Assembly: GCA_903911145.1 (NCBI GenBank)
Contig: CAIWCD010000023.1
Span: forward strand, 120,339-184,338
Direction: 5' to 3'
Source of the DNA: an uncultured delta proteobacterium
Lineage (GTDB): Bacteria; Myxococcota; Myxococcia; Myxococcales; 40CM-4-68-19
DNA: 64,000 bases
Shown here: positions 1 through 9,628 of the stretch, piece after piece
Numbering within the stretch: the first letter of the stretch is position 1
How the letters are laid out: each line of letters starts with the position of its first letter
Program-made: the position numbers and the translations under genes
Notes under the pieces: model-generated
The model's database searches: none
Seen by the model: the letters and a program-made list of their open reading frames with translations, nothing else
What the model was told of the DNA's origin: nothing

Positions 1-1224
1 CGTCGGCAAGGCGGGATCGTAGAAGCGCATCAAGAGCGACGCGATGGTCGACTTCCCCGCACCCGAAGGCCCCACCAGCGCGACCGCTTCGTTCTCGCGC
101 AGCGACAGATCGAGACCGCGCAGCACCGGCACATCGAGCCGCGTCGGGTAGGCGAACTGGACCTGCTCGAAGGCCACCGCGACCGCTCCTGGCGCAGACG
201 AGAGAGTCAGTGGCGGATTGGGAGATGCTCCCGTTCCCGGCAGAATGCGCGGCGCGCGATCGAGGATCTCGAAGATGCGCTCGGCAGCTCCGAGCGACTT
301 CATGAAGTCGGCCCAGAGGTCGGCAAGCGTGCCCAGCGAGACGGCGACGAGCAGTGTGTAGAAGAAGAATGAGGAGAGGCCACCGACGGTGAGCCGGTGC
401 TGCATCACGAGGTGGCTGCCGTACCAGAAGACGAGCACGGCCGCGCCGAACGAGGCGAAGCTGGTCGCTCCGAAGAATGCGCCGCCGGCCGTGGCCCGCT
501 TGACCGCAAGTTGATACGCGCTCTGCATCGCGACGTTGTAGCGAGCGCTCTCGCCCGCCTCTCCGACGAACGATCGCACCGTGCGGATCGAGGAGATCGT
601 CTCCTCCGCGACCTCGTTGGCCTTGGCGAGCGCGTCCTGTGCATCCTTCGAGAGCTTGCGGATCGAGCGGCCGTAGAGCACCGCTCCGATGGCGATCGCT
701 GGGACGACCGAGAGGATGAGCGCGGTCAGACGCGGAGATGTGTAGAGGAGAAAGCCGATACCGCCGATGGCGGTGGCGACGTTGCGAAGCACCATCGAGA
801 TGTTCGCGGAGACCGCGCTCTGCAGAATCGATGCGTCGCTCGAGAGGCGGCTCGTCAGCTCGCCCGTGCGGCGCTCGTCGAAGAAGGCGATCTCCTGATC
901 GAGGATGGCGCGGAAGAACTGTTCGCGCAGTCGCGTGACGGCCCGCTCGCCCGCGGTCGAGAAGAGGAACGCGCGCAGCGAAGTCGCGATCGCTTGCACC
1001 GCTGCGATGAGCAGCATCCAGAGTGCGATGGTGTCGATCTCGTGGTTCGAGCGTCCGGCGAGCGAGTCGTCGATCAGCTTGCCGATGCCCTGCGGATAGA
1101 GCAGGCCCGCGAGTGCGCCCACTGCGAGGAAGATGGTGCCGAGGACCAGCCGCGATCGCTCGGGGCGGGCGATGTCGAGGATGCGGCGGAGAGTGAGCCT
1201 GCGTGTTGCGTGGGGCTTGGGCAT
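1..1224 (-). CDS. ABC exporter, fused permease-ATPase (3' end outside window)
   Basis: Half-size ABC exporter of the MsbA/BmrA type, which as a dimer would move lipids, drugs or peptides across the inner membrane using ATP. The visible 408 codons start at the ATG at 1224 (N-terminus MPKPHATRRLTL). They contain a six-helix permease domain over about residues 20-320, then the start of the nucleotide-binding domain with the Walker A motif GPSGAGKST near residue 385. The Q-loop, signature and Walker B lie beyond position 1. The permease has the usual 'FFDERRTGELTSRLSSD' coupling segment. It is divergent from the gene at 1382, with 157 bases between them. Substrate cannot be told from sequence. 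The identification is safe; completeness is unknown. Confidence 0.93.
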   Translation of the reverse strand, partial: MPKPHATRRLTLRRILDIARPERSRLVLGTIFLAVGALAGLLYPQGIGKLIDDSLAGRSNHEIDTIALWMLLIAAVQAIATSLRAFLFSTAGERAVTRLREQFFRAILDQEIAFFDERRTGELTSRLSSDASILQSAVSANISMVLRNVATAIGGIGFLLYTSPRLTALILSVVPAIAIGAVLYGRSIRKLSKDAQDALAKANEVAEETISSIRTVRSFVGEAGESARYNVAMQSAYQLAVKRATAGGAFFGATSFASFGAAVLVFWYGSHLVMQHRLTVGGLSSFFFYTLLVAVSLGTLADLWADFMKSLGAAERIFEILDRAPRILPGTGASPNPPLTLSSAPGAVAVAFEQVQFAYPTRLDVPVLRGLDLSLRENEAVALVGPSGAGKSTIASLLMRFYDPALPT

Positions 1225-1381
1225 GGAGCGTCTGTTGCTGCCTGCAAGACGAGCTCGGCGCAAGTAGATGGTCCGACAGGGCGCAGATCGAACGGGTGCT
1301 CCGTGCGTCTTGTCGATTGCCACACAGCTCGATGCAGACTTGCTACCGTCGCGCCGCCGCTCTCCCAACACGAGGTCTCTG

Positions 1382-4300
1382 ATGCATCGTCTCGCTGCTG
1401 CGCTGTTCGTTGCGCTGCTGTTCTCTTCCGTCGCTGCTCGCGCAGGTGGGGAGAGCGACAGCCCGACGGTGGGGCCTGGTCCGCTCTCTCCCTCGCTCGT
1501 CCCCGAGGCACTCAAGCCGTGGATCGGCTGGTCGCTGCGCGGCCACGAAGATCGCCTCTGCCCGGCCCAGCACGGACTCGGGGGCGATGATGAGGATGGG
1601 TCGTCGCGCATCTGCCTCTGGCCCGCGCGCCTCTCGCTCGTGCTCGACGCGCACGGTGGAACGTTCTCGCAGAGCGTGCGGCTCTATCGCGATGCGCTCG
1701 TGCCGCTGCCGGGAGACGAGACGGCGTGGCCACAGGAGGTGCGCGTCGATGGGCAGAGCGCGCCGGTGGTCGAGGCGGAGGGCGGCCCCGCAGTGTCTCT
1801 CTCATCGGGCGAGCACGCGCTCTCGGGGCGCTTCGCCTGGCACGAGCTGCCCGAGTCGATTCACGTCCCGAAGGCGACCGGACTCGTCTCGCTCTCTCTG
1901 CGCGGGAAGGAAGTCCCGTTCGCCAGCCGCGATGCCGATGGACTGCTCTGGCTGCAGCGTGAGGAGAGCGAAGAGCAGGGCGAGGCGCGGCTCGACGTGA
2001 AGGTCTGGCGGCGCGTGATCGACGAGGTTCCGCTGCGCATCGATGCACGCATTCAGCTCGAGGTGTCGGGGAAGAATCGCGAGGTGCTGCTCGGGCGCGC
2101 GCTGCTCGAGGGCTTCACTGCGATCTCGCTCGACAGCCAGCTGCCTGCGCGGCTCGAGCCGGATGGTCGCCTGCGTGTGCAGGTGCGGCCGGGCACGTTC
2201 CGCATCGAGCTCATCGCGCGCCATCGCGGGCCGGTCAGCGCCCTTTCGCTCGCAAGCGATTCCGCGAGCAGTGCGAACCTTCCAGACCGTCAGCAACCTG
2301 GACGCTGGGCACCTGAGGAGGTCTGGGTCTTCGCGGCGCAGCCGGAGTTGCGCGTGGCCGAGATCTCTGGGGTGCCTGCGGTCGATCCGACACAGACGAC
2401 CTTGCCGCAAGAGTGGCGAAATCTTCCGGCCTATCGGGTGCGGCCAGGCGACACGATGCAGCTCGCACAGCAGCGGCGCGGTGACGCCGATCCTGCTCCC
2501 GATCAGCTCACGCTCTCGCGCACGCTCTGGCTCGACTTCGACGGCCAAGGCGCCACCGCGCGCGACCAGTTGAGCGGCACGCTGACCCGCTCCGATCGAC
2601 TTGAGATGCCCGCGCCCTCGCAGCTTGGTCGCGTGCGTGCGCAGGGAAAGGATCAGCTCATCACGCGGCTCGCACCGCAGGCCGCGCCCGGTGTCGAGCT
2701 GCGGCAAGGGCAGCTCTTTCTCTCTGCCGAGAGCCGGACCGCGCTCCAGAACGGTATGCTCGATGCGGTGGGCTGGGCCCACGGCGTGCGCGCTCTCTCG
2801 GCGACGCTGAATCTCCCGCCCGGCTGGCGCCTGTTGCACGCGAGCGGTGTCGATGACGTTTCGACGACCTGGCTGCAGGGCTGGTCGCTGCTCGATCTCT
2901 TCCTGCTGCTCCTCGCGGCGCTCGCCGTCGGCAAGCTGTTCGGCTGGCCGCTCGGACTCGGCGCGCTCGCGGCTCTCGGTCTGACGCTGCCCGAGGGGGG
3001 ACCGAAGTGGCTCTGGCTTCTCCCTCTTGCTGCTGAGGCGCTCGTGCGCGTCGTGCCTGCGGGCCGCGTGCAGACCGGACTGCGCTGGGCGCGGTCGGGA
3101 GCGCTTCTGGCTCTGCTCCTCGCGCTGGTTCCGTTCGCCGTGACGCATCTGCGCACGGGGATCTATCCGGCTCTCGAGCGCCAGCTGACACTCGAGCGCG
3201 AGCCGATGCATGAGGCCTTCGAAGAGCGGGTTGCGAAGGTGGCGAATGCGAGCGAACCGGCGACCGCGCAGGCTCCGCCTCCTCCAGCGTTCGAGCAGGA
3301 GGATCGCGATGGCGTCTCGGGCTCGGTTGGGCTCGCGATGGGCAGCGGCAGCATGAAGGCGGACGCGAAGGTAGCGCGCAGCAAGAAGATGCTTGGCCTC
3401 AGCAGCGTGCTCGCCGCAGGGGGAGAACTCCCGGGCGCCGGGTCCGCGAACCTCATGCAGGGCCAGGCGTATCGGCAGCAGCTCGATCTCTCGCAGATCG
3501 ATCCGAATGCTGTCGCGCAGACAGGGCCGGGCCTGCCGTCGTGGAGCTGGCGCACTGTCTCGCTGCGCTGGAGCGGTCCGGTGGAGGCGGGCGCGCGCGT
3601 GCATCTCTGGCTGCTCTCGCCGCGCGTGAATCTGATGCTCGCGATCCTGCGCGTGCTCCTGGTGGCGCTGCTCTGGTTCAAGCTGTTCGCGCCTCGTCGT
3701 GGTGGGCTCTCGTCGCTGCTCTCGGGGATTCCTGTTTCGCGCGCTGCCGGGGCTGCTCTGGTCGTGCTCTCGCTGCTCTCGCCCGCTTCACGCGCGAGCG
3801 AGATTCCGACAGACGAGCGTCTCGATCAGCTGCGTGAGCGGCTCACCGCCGCGCCTCTCTGCGGATCGCACTGCGCTGCGACGCCTCATCTGCTCGTCGA
3901 GGCTGCCGGCTCGGCGCTCAAGCTGCACGTGCAGATCGACGCAGCGGCTCCTGTCGCTGTCCCGCTTCCCGGCGCGCTCGGCCACTGGTCTCCCGAGAGT
4001 GTTCTCCTCGATGGAAAGCCGGCGACGGCGCTCTCGCGCAGCGAGGATGGGACGCTCTGGCTCGCGCTCACCACGGGCACGCATCAACTCCTGCTCGAGG
4101 GTGCGCTGCCTGCGCGCGATGAGGTCCAGCTCGCGTTGCCGCTCAAGCCCAAGCAGCTCGAGGCGCGCCTCTCCGGCTGGACGCTCGATGGTCTGCACGA
4201 CGACGGCACCGCCGAGGAGAATCTGCAGCTCGTGCGCGTGCAGCGCGGGGCTGCGAAGAGTGAACGTCTCGAACCCGGGCAGCTGCCGCCCTTTCTCGAG

Positions 4301-5734
4301 GTGCAGCGCGCGATCCTGCTCGGGCTGACCTGGCAGATCTCGACGCGCGTGACGCGTCGCTCGCCCGAGGGCGCGCCGATCACCGTCGAGGTTCCGCTGC
4401 TGCCCGGCGAGTCGATCACCTCGGCGGACGTGCGCATGCAGGACGGAAAGGCGCAGGTCGCGCTGGGCCCGCACACCAACGAGATCAGCTGGACGTCGTC
4501 GATACCGGTGAGCGGGAAGCTTGCACTCAAGGCGGCTGACGATCCCGCGTTTACCGAGGTGTGGCACCTCGAGGTTGCGCCGACCTGGCACGTCGAAGCG
4601 AAGGGAATTCCACCGGTGCACCAGGAGCCATCGGCGCAGCGCGTGCCGGCGTATCGGCCGTGGCCGGGCGAGTCGCTCGAGCTGACCATCTCGCGTCCCG
4701 AGCCTGTTTCCGGCGCGACGCTGACCATCCAGTCGACCTCGCTCTCGGCGACGCCGGGCGCGCGCACGACAGACGCGACGCTCTCGCTCTCGCTGAGCAC
4801 AGGCCGCGGCGGGCCGACCAGCATCACGCTGCCGGAACAGGCTGAGCTGCAGTCGCTCTCACTCGACGGCCGGTCGCTCCCTTTGCACCAGGAGGGCCGC
4901 GCTGTTTCGATCGATCTCTCTCCAGGCGAGCATCGTGCGCAGCTTGAGTGGCGCGAGCCGCGCGGGCTTTCGCTCCTCTACCGGATGCCGACGCCGGATC
5001 TCGGCAGAGAGAGCGTGAATGCACTCACCGAGCTGCATCTCCCCGGTCGCTGGGTGCTGCTGACGGGCGGTCCTCGTCTCGGTCCCGCCGTGCTCATCTG
5101 GGGATTTGCGCTGGTGATGCTGCTGTGCGCATTCGGGCTGTCGCGCCTCGGCACGACTCCTCTGCGCACGCACCAGTGGGCGCTGCTCGCGCTCGGGCTC
5201 ACGCAGGTCGATGTGGTCGCGGCCGCCATCGTCGCGGGCTGGCTGCTCGTGCTCGGCTGGCGTCGCAACGTGGCAGGACGCATCGAAGGCGCGCGCCGCT
5301 TCGACCTCATGCAGCTCGCGCTGATCGTCTGGACGCTGGTGACGGCGGGAGTGCTGATCGCGTCGATCGAGCGCGGGCTCCTCGGCGAGCCGCAGATGCA
5401 GGTGGCGGGAAATGACTCGAGCGCGTCGCTGTTGCGCTGGTTCGTCGATCGCAGTGGCCCGTCGATGCCGGGCGCGTGGGCGCTCACCTTGCCGATGCTC
5501 GCGTATCGAATTGCGATGCTCGCGTGGGCGCTCTGGCTCGCGCTCGCGATGGTGCGCTGGCTCCCGTGGGCGTGGGAGAGCTTCTCGTCGGGCGGGCTGT
5601 GGCGAGCGGTTCCGAAGCAGGCGCCGGCGGTCGCCACCGCGACCTCGACATCGCCTGGCTCTGCTGCTGCAGCCAGCGCCGGTGTCCCGGTTGCCGAAAT
5701 CATCTCGACCGCTCCAGGCGCGGACTCGCCGTGA
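1382..5734 (+). CDS. large exported multi-pass membrane protein with duplicated halves, function unknown
   Basis: A 1450-residue protein I do not recognise. The ATG at 1382 is chosen because it begins a clean signal peptide (MHRLAAALFVALLFSSVAARA); an upstream in-frame GTG/ATG extension is polar and arginine-rich. Visible layout: signal peptide 1-21, beta-rich exported region to about 490, hydrophobic segments near 500-535, 540-555, 575-590, 750-770 and 785-800, a second beta-rich region about 810-1230, and four C-terminal hydrophobic segments near 1236, 1266, 1309 and 1368. The two beta-rich regions resemble each other ('LPAYRVRPGDTMQL' against 'VPAYRPWPGESLEL', and 'DGQSAPVV...SSGEHAL' against 'DGKPATAL...TTGTHQL'), so the gene looks internally duplicated. 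It converges on the MFS gene with 22 bases between stops. A cell-envelope role is only inference. Confidence 0.85.
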   Translation: MHRLAAALFVALLFSSVAARAGGESDSPTVGPGPLSPSLVPEALKPWIGWSLRGHEDRLCPAQHGLGGDDEDGSSRICLWPARLSLVLDAHGGTFSQSVRLYRDALVPLPGDETAWPQEVRVDGQSAPVVEAEGGPAVSLSSGEHALSGRFAWHELPESIHVPKATGLVSLSLRGKEVPFASRDADGLLWLQREESEEQGEARLDVKVWRRVIDEVPLRIDARIQLEVSGKNREVLLGRALLEGFTAISLDSQLPARLEPDGRLRVQVRPGTFRIELIARHRGPVSALSLASDSASSANLPDRQQPGRWAPEEVWVFAAQPELRVAEISGVPAVDPTQTTLPQEWRNLPAYRVRPGDTMQLAQQRRGDADPAPDQLTLSRTLWLDFDGQGATARDQLSGTLTRSDRLEMPAPSQLGRVRAQGKDQLITRLAPQAAPGVELRQGQLFLSAESRTALQNGMLDAVGWAHGVRALSATLNLPPGWRLLHASGVDDVSTTWLQGWSLLDLFLLLLAALAVGKLFGWPLGLGALAALGLTLPEGGPKWLWLLPLAAEALVRVVPAGRVQTGLRWARSGALLALLLALVPFAVTHLRTGIYPALERQLTLEREPMHEAFEERVAKVANASEPATAQAPPPPAFEQEDRDGVSGSVGLAMGSGSMKADAKVARSKKMLGLSSVLAAGGELPGAGSANLMQGQAYRQQLDLSQIDPNAVAQTGPGLPSWSWRTVSLRWSGPVEAGARVHLWLLSPRVNLMLAILRVLLVALLWFKLFAPRRGGLSSLLSGIPVSRAAGAALVVLSLLSPASRASEIPTDERLDQLRERLTAAPLCGSHCAATPHLLVEAAGSALKLHVQIDAAAPVAVPLPGALGHWSPESVLLDGKPATALSRSEDGTLWLALTTGTHQLLLEGALPARDEVQLALPLKPKQLEARLSGWTLDGLHDDGTAEENLQLVRVQRGAAKSERLEPGQLPPFLEVQRAILLGLTWQISTRVTRRSPEGAPITVEVPLLPGESITSADVRMQDGKAQVALGPHTNEISWTSSIPVSGKLALKAADDPAFTEVWHLEVAPTWHVEAKGIPPVHQEPSAQRVPAYRPWPGESLELTISRPEPVSGATLTIQSTSLSATPGARTTDATLSLSLSTGRGGPTSITLPEQAELQSLSLDGRSLPLHQEGRAVSIDLSPGEHRAQLEWREPRGLSLLYRMPTPDLGRESVNALTELHLPGRWVLLTGGPRLGPAVLIWGFALVMLLCAFGLSRLGTTPLRTHQWALLALGLTQVDVVAAAIVAGWLLVLGWRRNVAGRIEGARRFDLMQLALIVWTLVTAGVLIASIERGLLGEPQMQVAGNDSSASLLRWFVDRSGPSMPGAWALTLPMLAYRIAMLAWALWLALAMVRWLPWAWESFSSGGLWRAVPKQAPAVATATSTSPGSAAAASAGVPVAEIISTAPGADSP

Positions 5735-5756
5735 TCTCTGAACGTGCGCAGCGGAC

Positions 5757-6947
5757 TCAACTCTGCTGCGCGCGTTCGAGTCGGTGGCCGAGAAGAAGCA
5801 TTCCCAATGCAGCGACGAGCGCCATCACTGCGCTCCCGCCCCAGAGTACACGCGGCCCGTGTGCGGAGAGAATCTCGGGACCGAAGAGCGGCGCGAGCAG
5901 CGCACCTGCGCTCCAGAACGCTCCGTAGACTCCTTGATACGCGCCGCGCAGCGACGGCGCAGACATACGCGCCACCACCGCGGGCGCGATCCCCGCGAGC
6001 GTGATCTCTCCGAGCGTCCAGAGCGAGATCGCGAGCGCGTAGTGGAGCGGCGTCGTGCAGAACATCTGCAGACCCGTGCCCAGCGCGCAGAGCGTGATCG
6101 CCAGCGCGATACGAACCGAAGGACGCATCCATCCGAGCGCATCTTCCGCAAACGGCTGGAGCGCGACGATGAGCAGCCCGTTGATCGCGAGCAACCGCCC
6201 ATACGCCTCGGTGTCGATGCCCTGCGCGCGCATCGCCAGCGGCAGCGAACTCATCGACTGCATGAAGACGATGCCGTTGAGCATCATGAAAAAGCCGAAG
6301 GCGAGAAAGATCGGATCGCGCAGCACCTGTCGCAATCCGCCCGATGCTTTGTGTTCAACAGAACTCTCCGCGACCGCGACTGGCGCGGTCGGGCGCGTTT
6401 CGTGGAGGCCGACGAGGATGAGCGCGGCGAAGAGAAGATTCGTCCCGGCGTCGGCGAAGAAGAGCTTTCCGTAGCCGCTCTTTGCCAGCGCTCCACCGAG
6501 CGGCATCGAGATGGCGAAGCCGAGATTGAAGCTCCAGTAGAGCAGCCCATACGCGCGCGCTCGCTGCTCGTGCGGGATGAGATCGGCAACGGTGGCGAAG
6601 AGAGCAGGGCGGAAGAGATCGCTTCCGAGGCCGCAGAGAAAGACGGCGACGCCGATCTCGAAAGGCGTGCGGGCCGCGAGGATCGCGAGCAGGAAAGCCG
6701 CGCCCAGGGCGAGTCCGAGCGTCAGTGTGAAGCGGCGACCGATTCGATCCGCGAGAGCGCCGCCGATCGGTCCTGCGAACATCGACCCGAGTCCGAAGAG
6801 CGCCGCCGTCGCGCCGGCCTGCGCGAAGGTGAACCCGCGCGCGCCGGTGAGAAAGAGCGCGAGAAACGGGACGACGAACGTGCCGAGTCGGTTGACGAAC
6901 GAGCCGCCCCAGAGCAGCCAGAATGCGCGCGGGAGCGGGGTGTTCAT
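5757..6947 (-). CDS. major facilitator superfamily transporter
   Basis: A 396-residue, roughly 12-helix MFS permease. The start at 6947 (MNTPLPRAFWLLWGGSFVNRLG) is preferred because translation further upstream is Ser/Arg-rich and non-homologous in character. Family hallmarks are the loop 2-3 motif 'GGALADRIGRRFTL' and symmetrical six-helix halves. The loop between helices 6 and 7 carries 'EHKASGGLRQVLRDPIF'. It lies last in a leftward run (leucyltransferase, acyltransferase, epimerase, MFS), 46 bases after the epimerase stop, and that gap is AT-rich, so it may also have its own promoter. Substrate unknown; a drug or metabolite exporter is the usual annotation for this type. Confidence 0.9.
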   Translation of the reverse strand: MNTPLPRAFWLLWGGSFVNRLGTFVVPFLALFLTGARGFTFAQAGATAALFGLGSMFAGPIGGALADRIGRRFTLTLGLALGAAFLLAILAARTPFEIGVAVFLCGLGSDLFRPALFATVADLIPHEQRARAYGLLYWSFNLGFAISMPLGGALAKSGYGKLFFADAGTNLLFAALILVGLHETRPTAPVAVAESSVEHKASGGLRQVLRDPIFLAFGFFMMLNGIVFMQSMSSLPLAMRAQGIDTEAYGRLLAINGLLIVALQPFAEDALGWMRPSVRIALAITLCALGTGLQMFCTTPLHYALAISLWTLGEITLAGIAPAVVARMSAPSLRGAYQGVYGAFWSAGALLAPLFGPEILSAHGPRVLWGGSAVMALVAALGMLLLGHRLERAQQS

Positions 6948-6993
6948 CGTGCTTATATTTGGCTGTGCGTATATCTGCTTTGACGAATATTGG

Positions 6994-7917
6994 CTAGCGG
7001 AGCGGGAAGGCCTGCTTGAACGCGCGCGCAGTCGCAAGCTCGTCGTACTTGTGCACAAAGCCCGTCGCTGTCTTGAACGCGCTCGAGTCGATCACCACCG
7101 GATACTTGATGTGGTTGAGCGCGCCCGCTGCCAGTTTGGGCAGGCCGAACCGACCGAGCATCATCCGGATGATTGGCTCAGGCAGCGGCAGCACCGGACG
7201 GCCGACTTCGTGCGCGAGCGCGGAGAGCGGCAGTGGCTGCGGGCCGGCGACGTTGAAGACGCCGCGCACCTTCTTCTCGAGCGCGAGGATGAGCGCGGTG
7301 ATCACGTCGTCCTCGTGGAGAAACTGGAAGAGCGGATCGAAGCCCATCACCATCGGCACCGCACGTCCCTTGAGAAACGAGGCGAGCGTTCCCTGTCCGA
7401 GCGGCCCGAGCGTGTAGCAGAGGCGCAGCACGCTGGTGGTGAGGCGCGGCTGCTGCCAGAGCGCGGCTCCCGCAAAGAGATCGGCGGCGACGAGATCGGC
7501 CAACTCGGGGAACTCGCCGAGTGCGTGCGGCGGCTCGGTCTCGCGGTGGTAGAGCGCCGTGTCGGACGCGGCGCCGTAATAGGTGTGGCGCCCGACGATC
7601 ACGCACTGCTCGACTCCGTAGTTCTTGCAGTGCTCGAAGACAGCCTGCGTGCCGTCGAGATTGATGCGCGCGCGATCCTCGATGTTGGCGCCGAGCTGCG
7701 CGACGGTCGCCATGTGCACGACCGCCTGCGGCCGCGACTTGCGGAAGACATCTTCCGCGGCCCGCTTGCGCAGATCGACCCGATGCATCTCGATCGACGA
7801 AGGCGCGCCAGGCCACGGCCGCACGTCGATGCCGATCACTTGATGTCCGCGCGCGACGAGCTCGAGCGCGAGCTTCTGCGAGATGCCGCCGGCGACGCCT
7901 GCGATGAGGATCTTCAT
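6994..7917 (-). CDS. NAD(P)-dependent epimerase/dehydratase (extended SDR)
   Basis: A 307-residue extended short-chain dehydrogenase/reductase. The N-terminus [17 protein letters not shown] is a Rossmann nucleotide-binding loop, slightly unusual in having GVAGGISQ for the common GxxGxxG. '[18 protein letters not shown]' is in the region of the substrate-side loops. The canonical YxxxK is not clear to me. The ATG overlaps the stop of the upstream acyltransferase gene by four bases (ATGA), so the two are translationally coupled. The pairing with an acyltransferase suggests modification of a lipid or sugar-lipid, but no substrate can be assigned. Confidence 0.87.
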   Translation of the reverse strand: MKILIAGVAGGISQKLALELVARGHQVIGIDVRPWPGAPSSIEMHRVDLRKRAAEDVFRKSRPQAVVHMATVAQLGANIEDRARINLDGTQAVFEHCKNYGVEQCVIVGRHTYYGAASDTALYHRETEPPHALGEFPELADLVAADLFAGAALWQQPRLTTSVLRLCYTLGPLGQGTLASFLKGRAVPMVMGFDPLFQFLHEDDVITALILALEKKVRGVFNVAGPQPLPLSALAHEVGRPVLPLPEPIIRMMLGRFGLPKLAAGALNHIKYPVVIDSSAFKTATGFVHKYDELATARAFKQAFPLR

Positions 7918-8753
7918 CGCGCGCCTCCGGTGAAGAGCGAGAGCGGCGCGCGCTGGTGTCGCGACTCGCGCGCGCGCTCGATCAGCTCGGCGATGCGCGC
8001 CTTCACTTCATCGACGTAGCGCATGATCACCTCGTCGTCCTCCGCGCCAGTGCCCGAGAAGATCAGCGGCGCGCCGAAGTGCACGTCGCAGCGCGCGGGC
8101 CGCGGGAGCGCGAGCAACCACGGCGTGATCGGCACATAAGGCGCGCCCACGAGCTTCCCGAGTGCGTACGAGTTGGCAATCGTCGGGATCGCATCGGCCC
8201 CGCCGACGAAGCCGAGCGGAATGATCGGCGTCTTCGTCTTGAGCGCGAGCCGGATGAAGCCGGTGCCGAAGTCGACGAGTGAGTAGCGCTCCTTGAAGAG
8301 CTTCGCGGTGCCCTTCGCGCCCTCGGGAAAGACCATCAACAGCCGATCATCTTCGAGCAACCGCTCGGCATGTTCGGGCAGGCCCGTGAGCTGTCCGCAG
8401 CGAGCCGTCCACTCGGAGGCGAAGGGCAGCACGTTGAGAAACTTCTCGGCCATTCCCTGCGCGAGCCGCGGCGGATTGAGCTCGAAGAAGCTCGCGGCCA
8501 CCACCATCGCGCCGTCGAGTGCGACGCCGCCCGAGTGATTGCCGACCAGCATCGCCCGCCCGCGGACGGGGATGTTCTCCTGCCCGTGGCACTGCACCGA
8601 CAAGTAGCGGCGGTAGAGGAAGCCGAGCGCTTTGTAGAAGACGGCGAGGTGCTTCTTCGAGACGCCGAACGGATCGATGCCGCGGGCGTTGAAGGGAAGT
8701 TCCAGCCGGTCAATGCGCGCTTCGATCGACTCACGTTGCGTCGGTTCGGACAT
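7914..8753 (-). CDS. 1-acyl-sn-glycerol-3-phosphate acyltransferase family (PlsC-like)
   Basis: A 279-residue lysophospholipid acyltransferase family member. Motifs are visible in order: acceptor-site 'NHSGG' with a spaced aspartate ('[14 protein letters not shown]', replacing the textbook HxxxxD as H-S-G-G-V-A-L-D), then '[10 protein letters not shown]' (the EGxx block) and '[13 protein letters not shown]'. These fit the glycerol-phosphate acyltransferase fold acting at the inner membrane. The start at 8753 ([15 protein letters not shown]) is favoured because upstream in-frame sequence overlaps the leucyltransferase gene and is Arg-rich. It follows the leucyltransferase stop by 13 bases and overlaps the epimerase start. 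The acyl acceptor is unknown; many such proteins in similar genomes are not the housekeeping PlsC. Confidence 0.88.
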   Translation of the reverse strand: MSEPTQRESIEARIDRLELPFNARGIDPFGVSKKHLAVFYKALGFLYRRYLSVQCHGQENIPVRGRAMLVGNHSGGVALDGAMVVAASFFELNPPRLAQGMAEKFLNVLPFASEWTARCGQLTGLPEHAERLLEDDRLLMVFPEGAKGTAKLFKERYSLVDFGTGFIRLALKTKTPIIPLGFVGGADAIPTIANSYALGKLVGAPYVPITPWLLALPRPARCDVHFGAPLIFSGTGAEDDEVIMRYVDEVKARIAELIERARESRHQRAPLSLFTGGAR

Positions 8754-8766
8754 GGTGCGCAGGACT

Positions 8767-9492
8767 CTACTCCACGCGCTCCCAGAGTGGCGTTTCACCT
8801 TCCTCGACCTTGCCGCGCAGCCGCTCCTGCGGAGTGAAGCGCCCCTTGTATTGCAGCGACGCGCAGGCCTCGACGCGATACCCGAGATAGACGTGCGCAA
8901 GGCCGCGTGCGCGGGCGTGCTCGAGCGCGATCAGCACATTGAGCGTGCCTGGCGAGAGGTGCGCGTACTCGGGCGCGTAGAAGCAGTAGACGGCGGAGAG
9001 CGCGCGCGGTGTCTCGTCGGTGATGCCGATCGCGACGAGTGTATCGCCGTCCCAATAGGAGAACTCGCGCGCGGCGGGGTGCGGGAAGCAGAACTGCAGC
9101 CCGTACGAGTCGTGGTCGAGTTCGCTTGCGTCCCAGCCGCGCGCCTCCTGCCGTCCCGCATACCAGCGCGCATGCAGCGCAAGGCGCGCCTCGTCGATGC
9201 GGGGAGCTGCGATCTCGATGCGGAGGGATTTCGCCCGCTGCAGTACGCGCCGCATGTTCGAGGTCAGCACGAACTCCTCGACCGGCACTCGAACGGAGAC
9301 GCACTCGGTGCAGCTCGCGCAGATCGGTCGGAAGTAGACCGGTCCAAAGCGGCGCCAGCCCTGAACAAGAAGCTCTTCCAGCTCCTGCTGCGAGACGTCG
9401 ATCATCACCTTCGACTCGGTGGTCATCGGCGGCGTGGGCAGGTAGTGGCAGGCCTCGGGGCCGGTGATCATGTGGCGCAGCAGGCGAGCCAT
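8767..9492 (-). CDS. bpt: bacterial leucyl/arginyl-tRNA-protein transferase (Bpt/Ate family)
   Basis: A 241-residue enzyme of the Ate/Bpt family, which adds an amino acid from charged tRNA to the N-terminus of proteins starting with Asp or Glu, marking them for N-degron proteolysis through ClpS/ClpAP. Diagnostic signatures are 'CHYLP' near the N-terminus, the block 'RRFGPVYFRPICASCTECV' with paired cysteines and 'VRVP', and a C-terminal 'YCFYAPEYAHLSPGTLN'. Length matches the bacterial family (about 240). It is the first gene of the leftward four-gene run and is divergent from the marR gene. The Bpt rather than eukaryotic-type Ate assignment rests on length. Confidence 0.9.
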   Translation of the reverse strand: MARLLRHMITGPEACHYLPTPPMTTESKVMIDVSQQELEELLVQGWRRFGPVYFRPICASCTECVSVRVPVEEFVLTSNMRRVLQRAKSLRIEIAAPRIDEARLALHARWYAGRQEARGWDASELDHDSYGLQFCFPHPAAREFSYWDGDTLVAIGITDETPRALSAVYCFYAPEYAHLSPGTLNVLIALEHARARGLAHVYLGYRVEACASLQYKGRFTPQERLRGKVEEGETPLWERVE

Positions 9493-9583
9493 GGGACGAC
9501 TCTACCCATGATCTCCGGGAGCGTGATCCAAACTCCACGAGACGCAGCGCAACAAGTGAAACGCGCGAACACCGCATCGTGGC

Positions 9584-9612
9584 TTGACCAGTGCCAAGTC
9601 GGCGATTAGTTG
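9584..9612 (+). promoter_or_regulatory. possible sigma70-type promoter for marR/efflux operon
   Basis: TTGACC at 9584-9589, a 17-base spacer, and TAGTTG at 9607-9612 as a weak -10. Transcription would begin only a few bases before the ATG at 9623, implying a leaderless or nearly leaderless marR message. That fits the absence of a ribosome binding site there. Motif match only. Confidence 0.3.
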
Positions 9613-9614
9613 CA

Positions 9615-9628
9615 CAACACAAATGTTG
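9615..9628. promoter_or_regulatory. inverted repeat over the marR start codon (operator candidate)
   Basis: CAACA (9615-9619), four bases, TGTTG (9624-9628) form a perfect 5-base inverted repeat spanning the proposed ATG. MarR proteins commonly bind short palindromes at their own promoters. The position, just downstream of the possible -10, would suit autorepression of the efflux operon. Confidence 0.4.

Noticed and set aside
1802..3604. 600-residue open frame on the minus strand
   Set aside because: It is the mirror of the 1382-5734 gene; its translation is Arg/Leu/Glu-rich without any domain, as expected for antisense frames in high-GC DNA.
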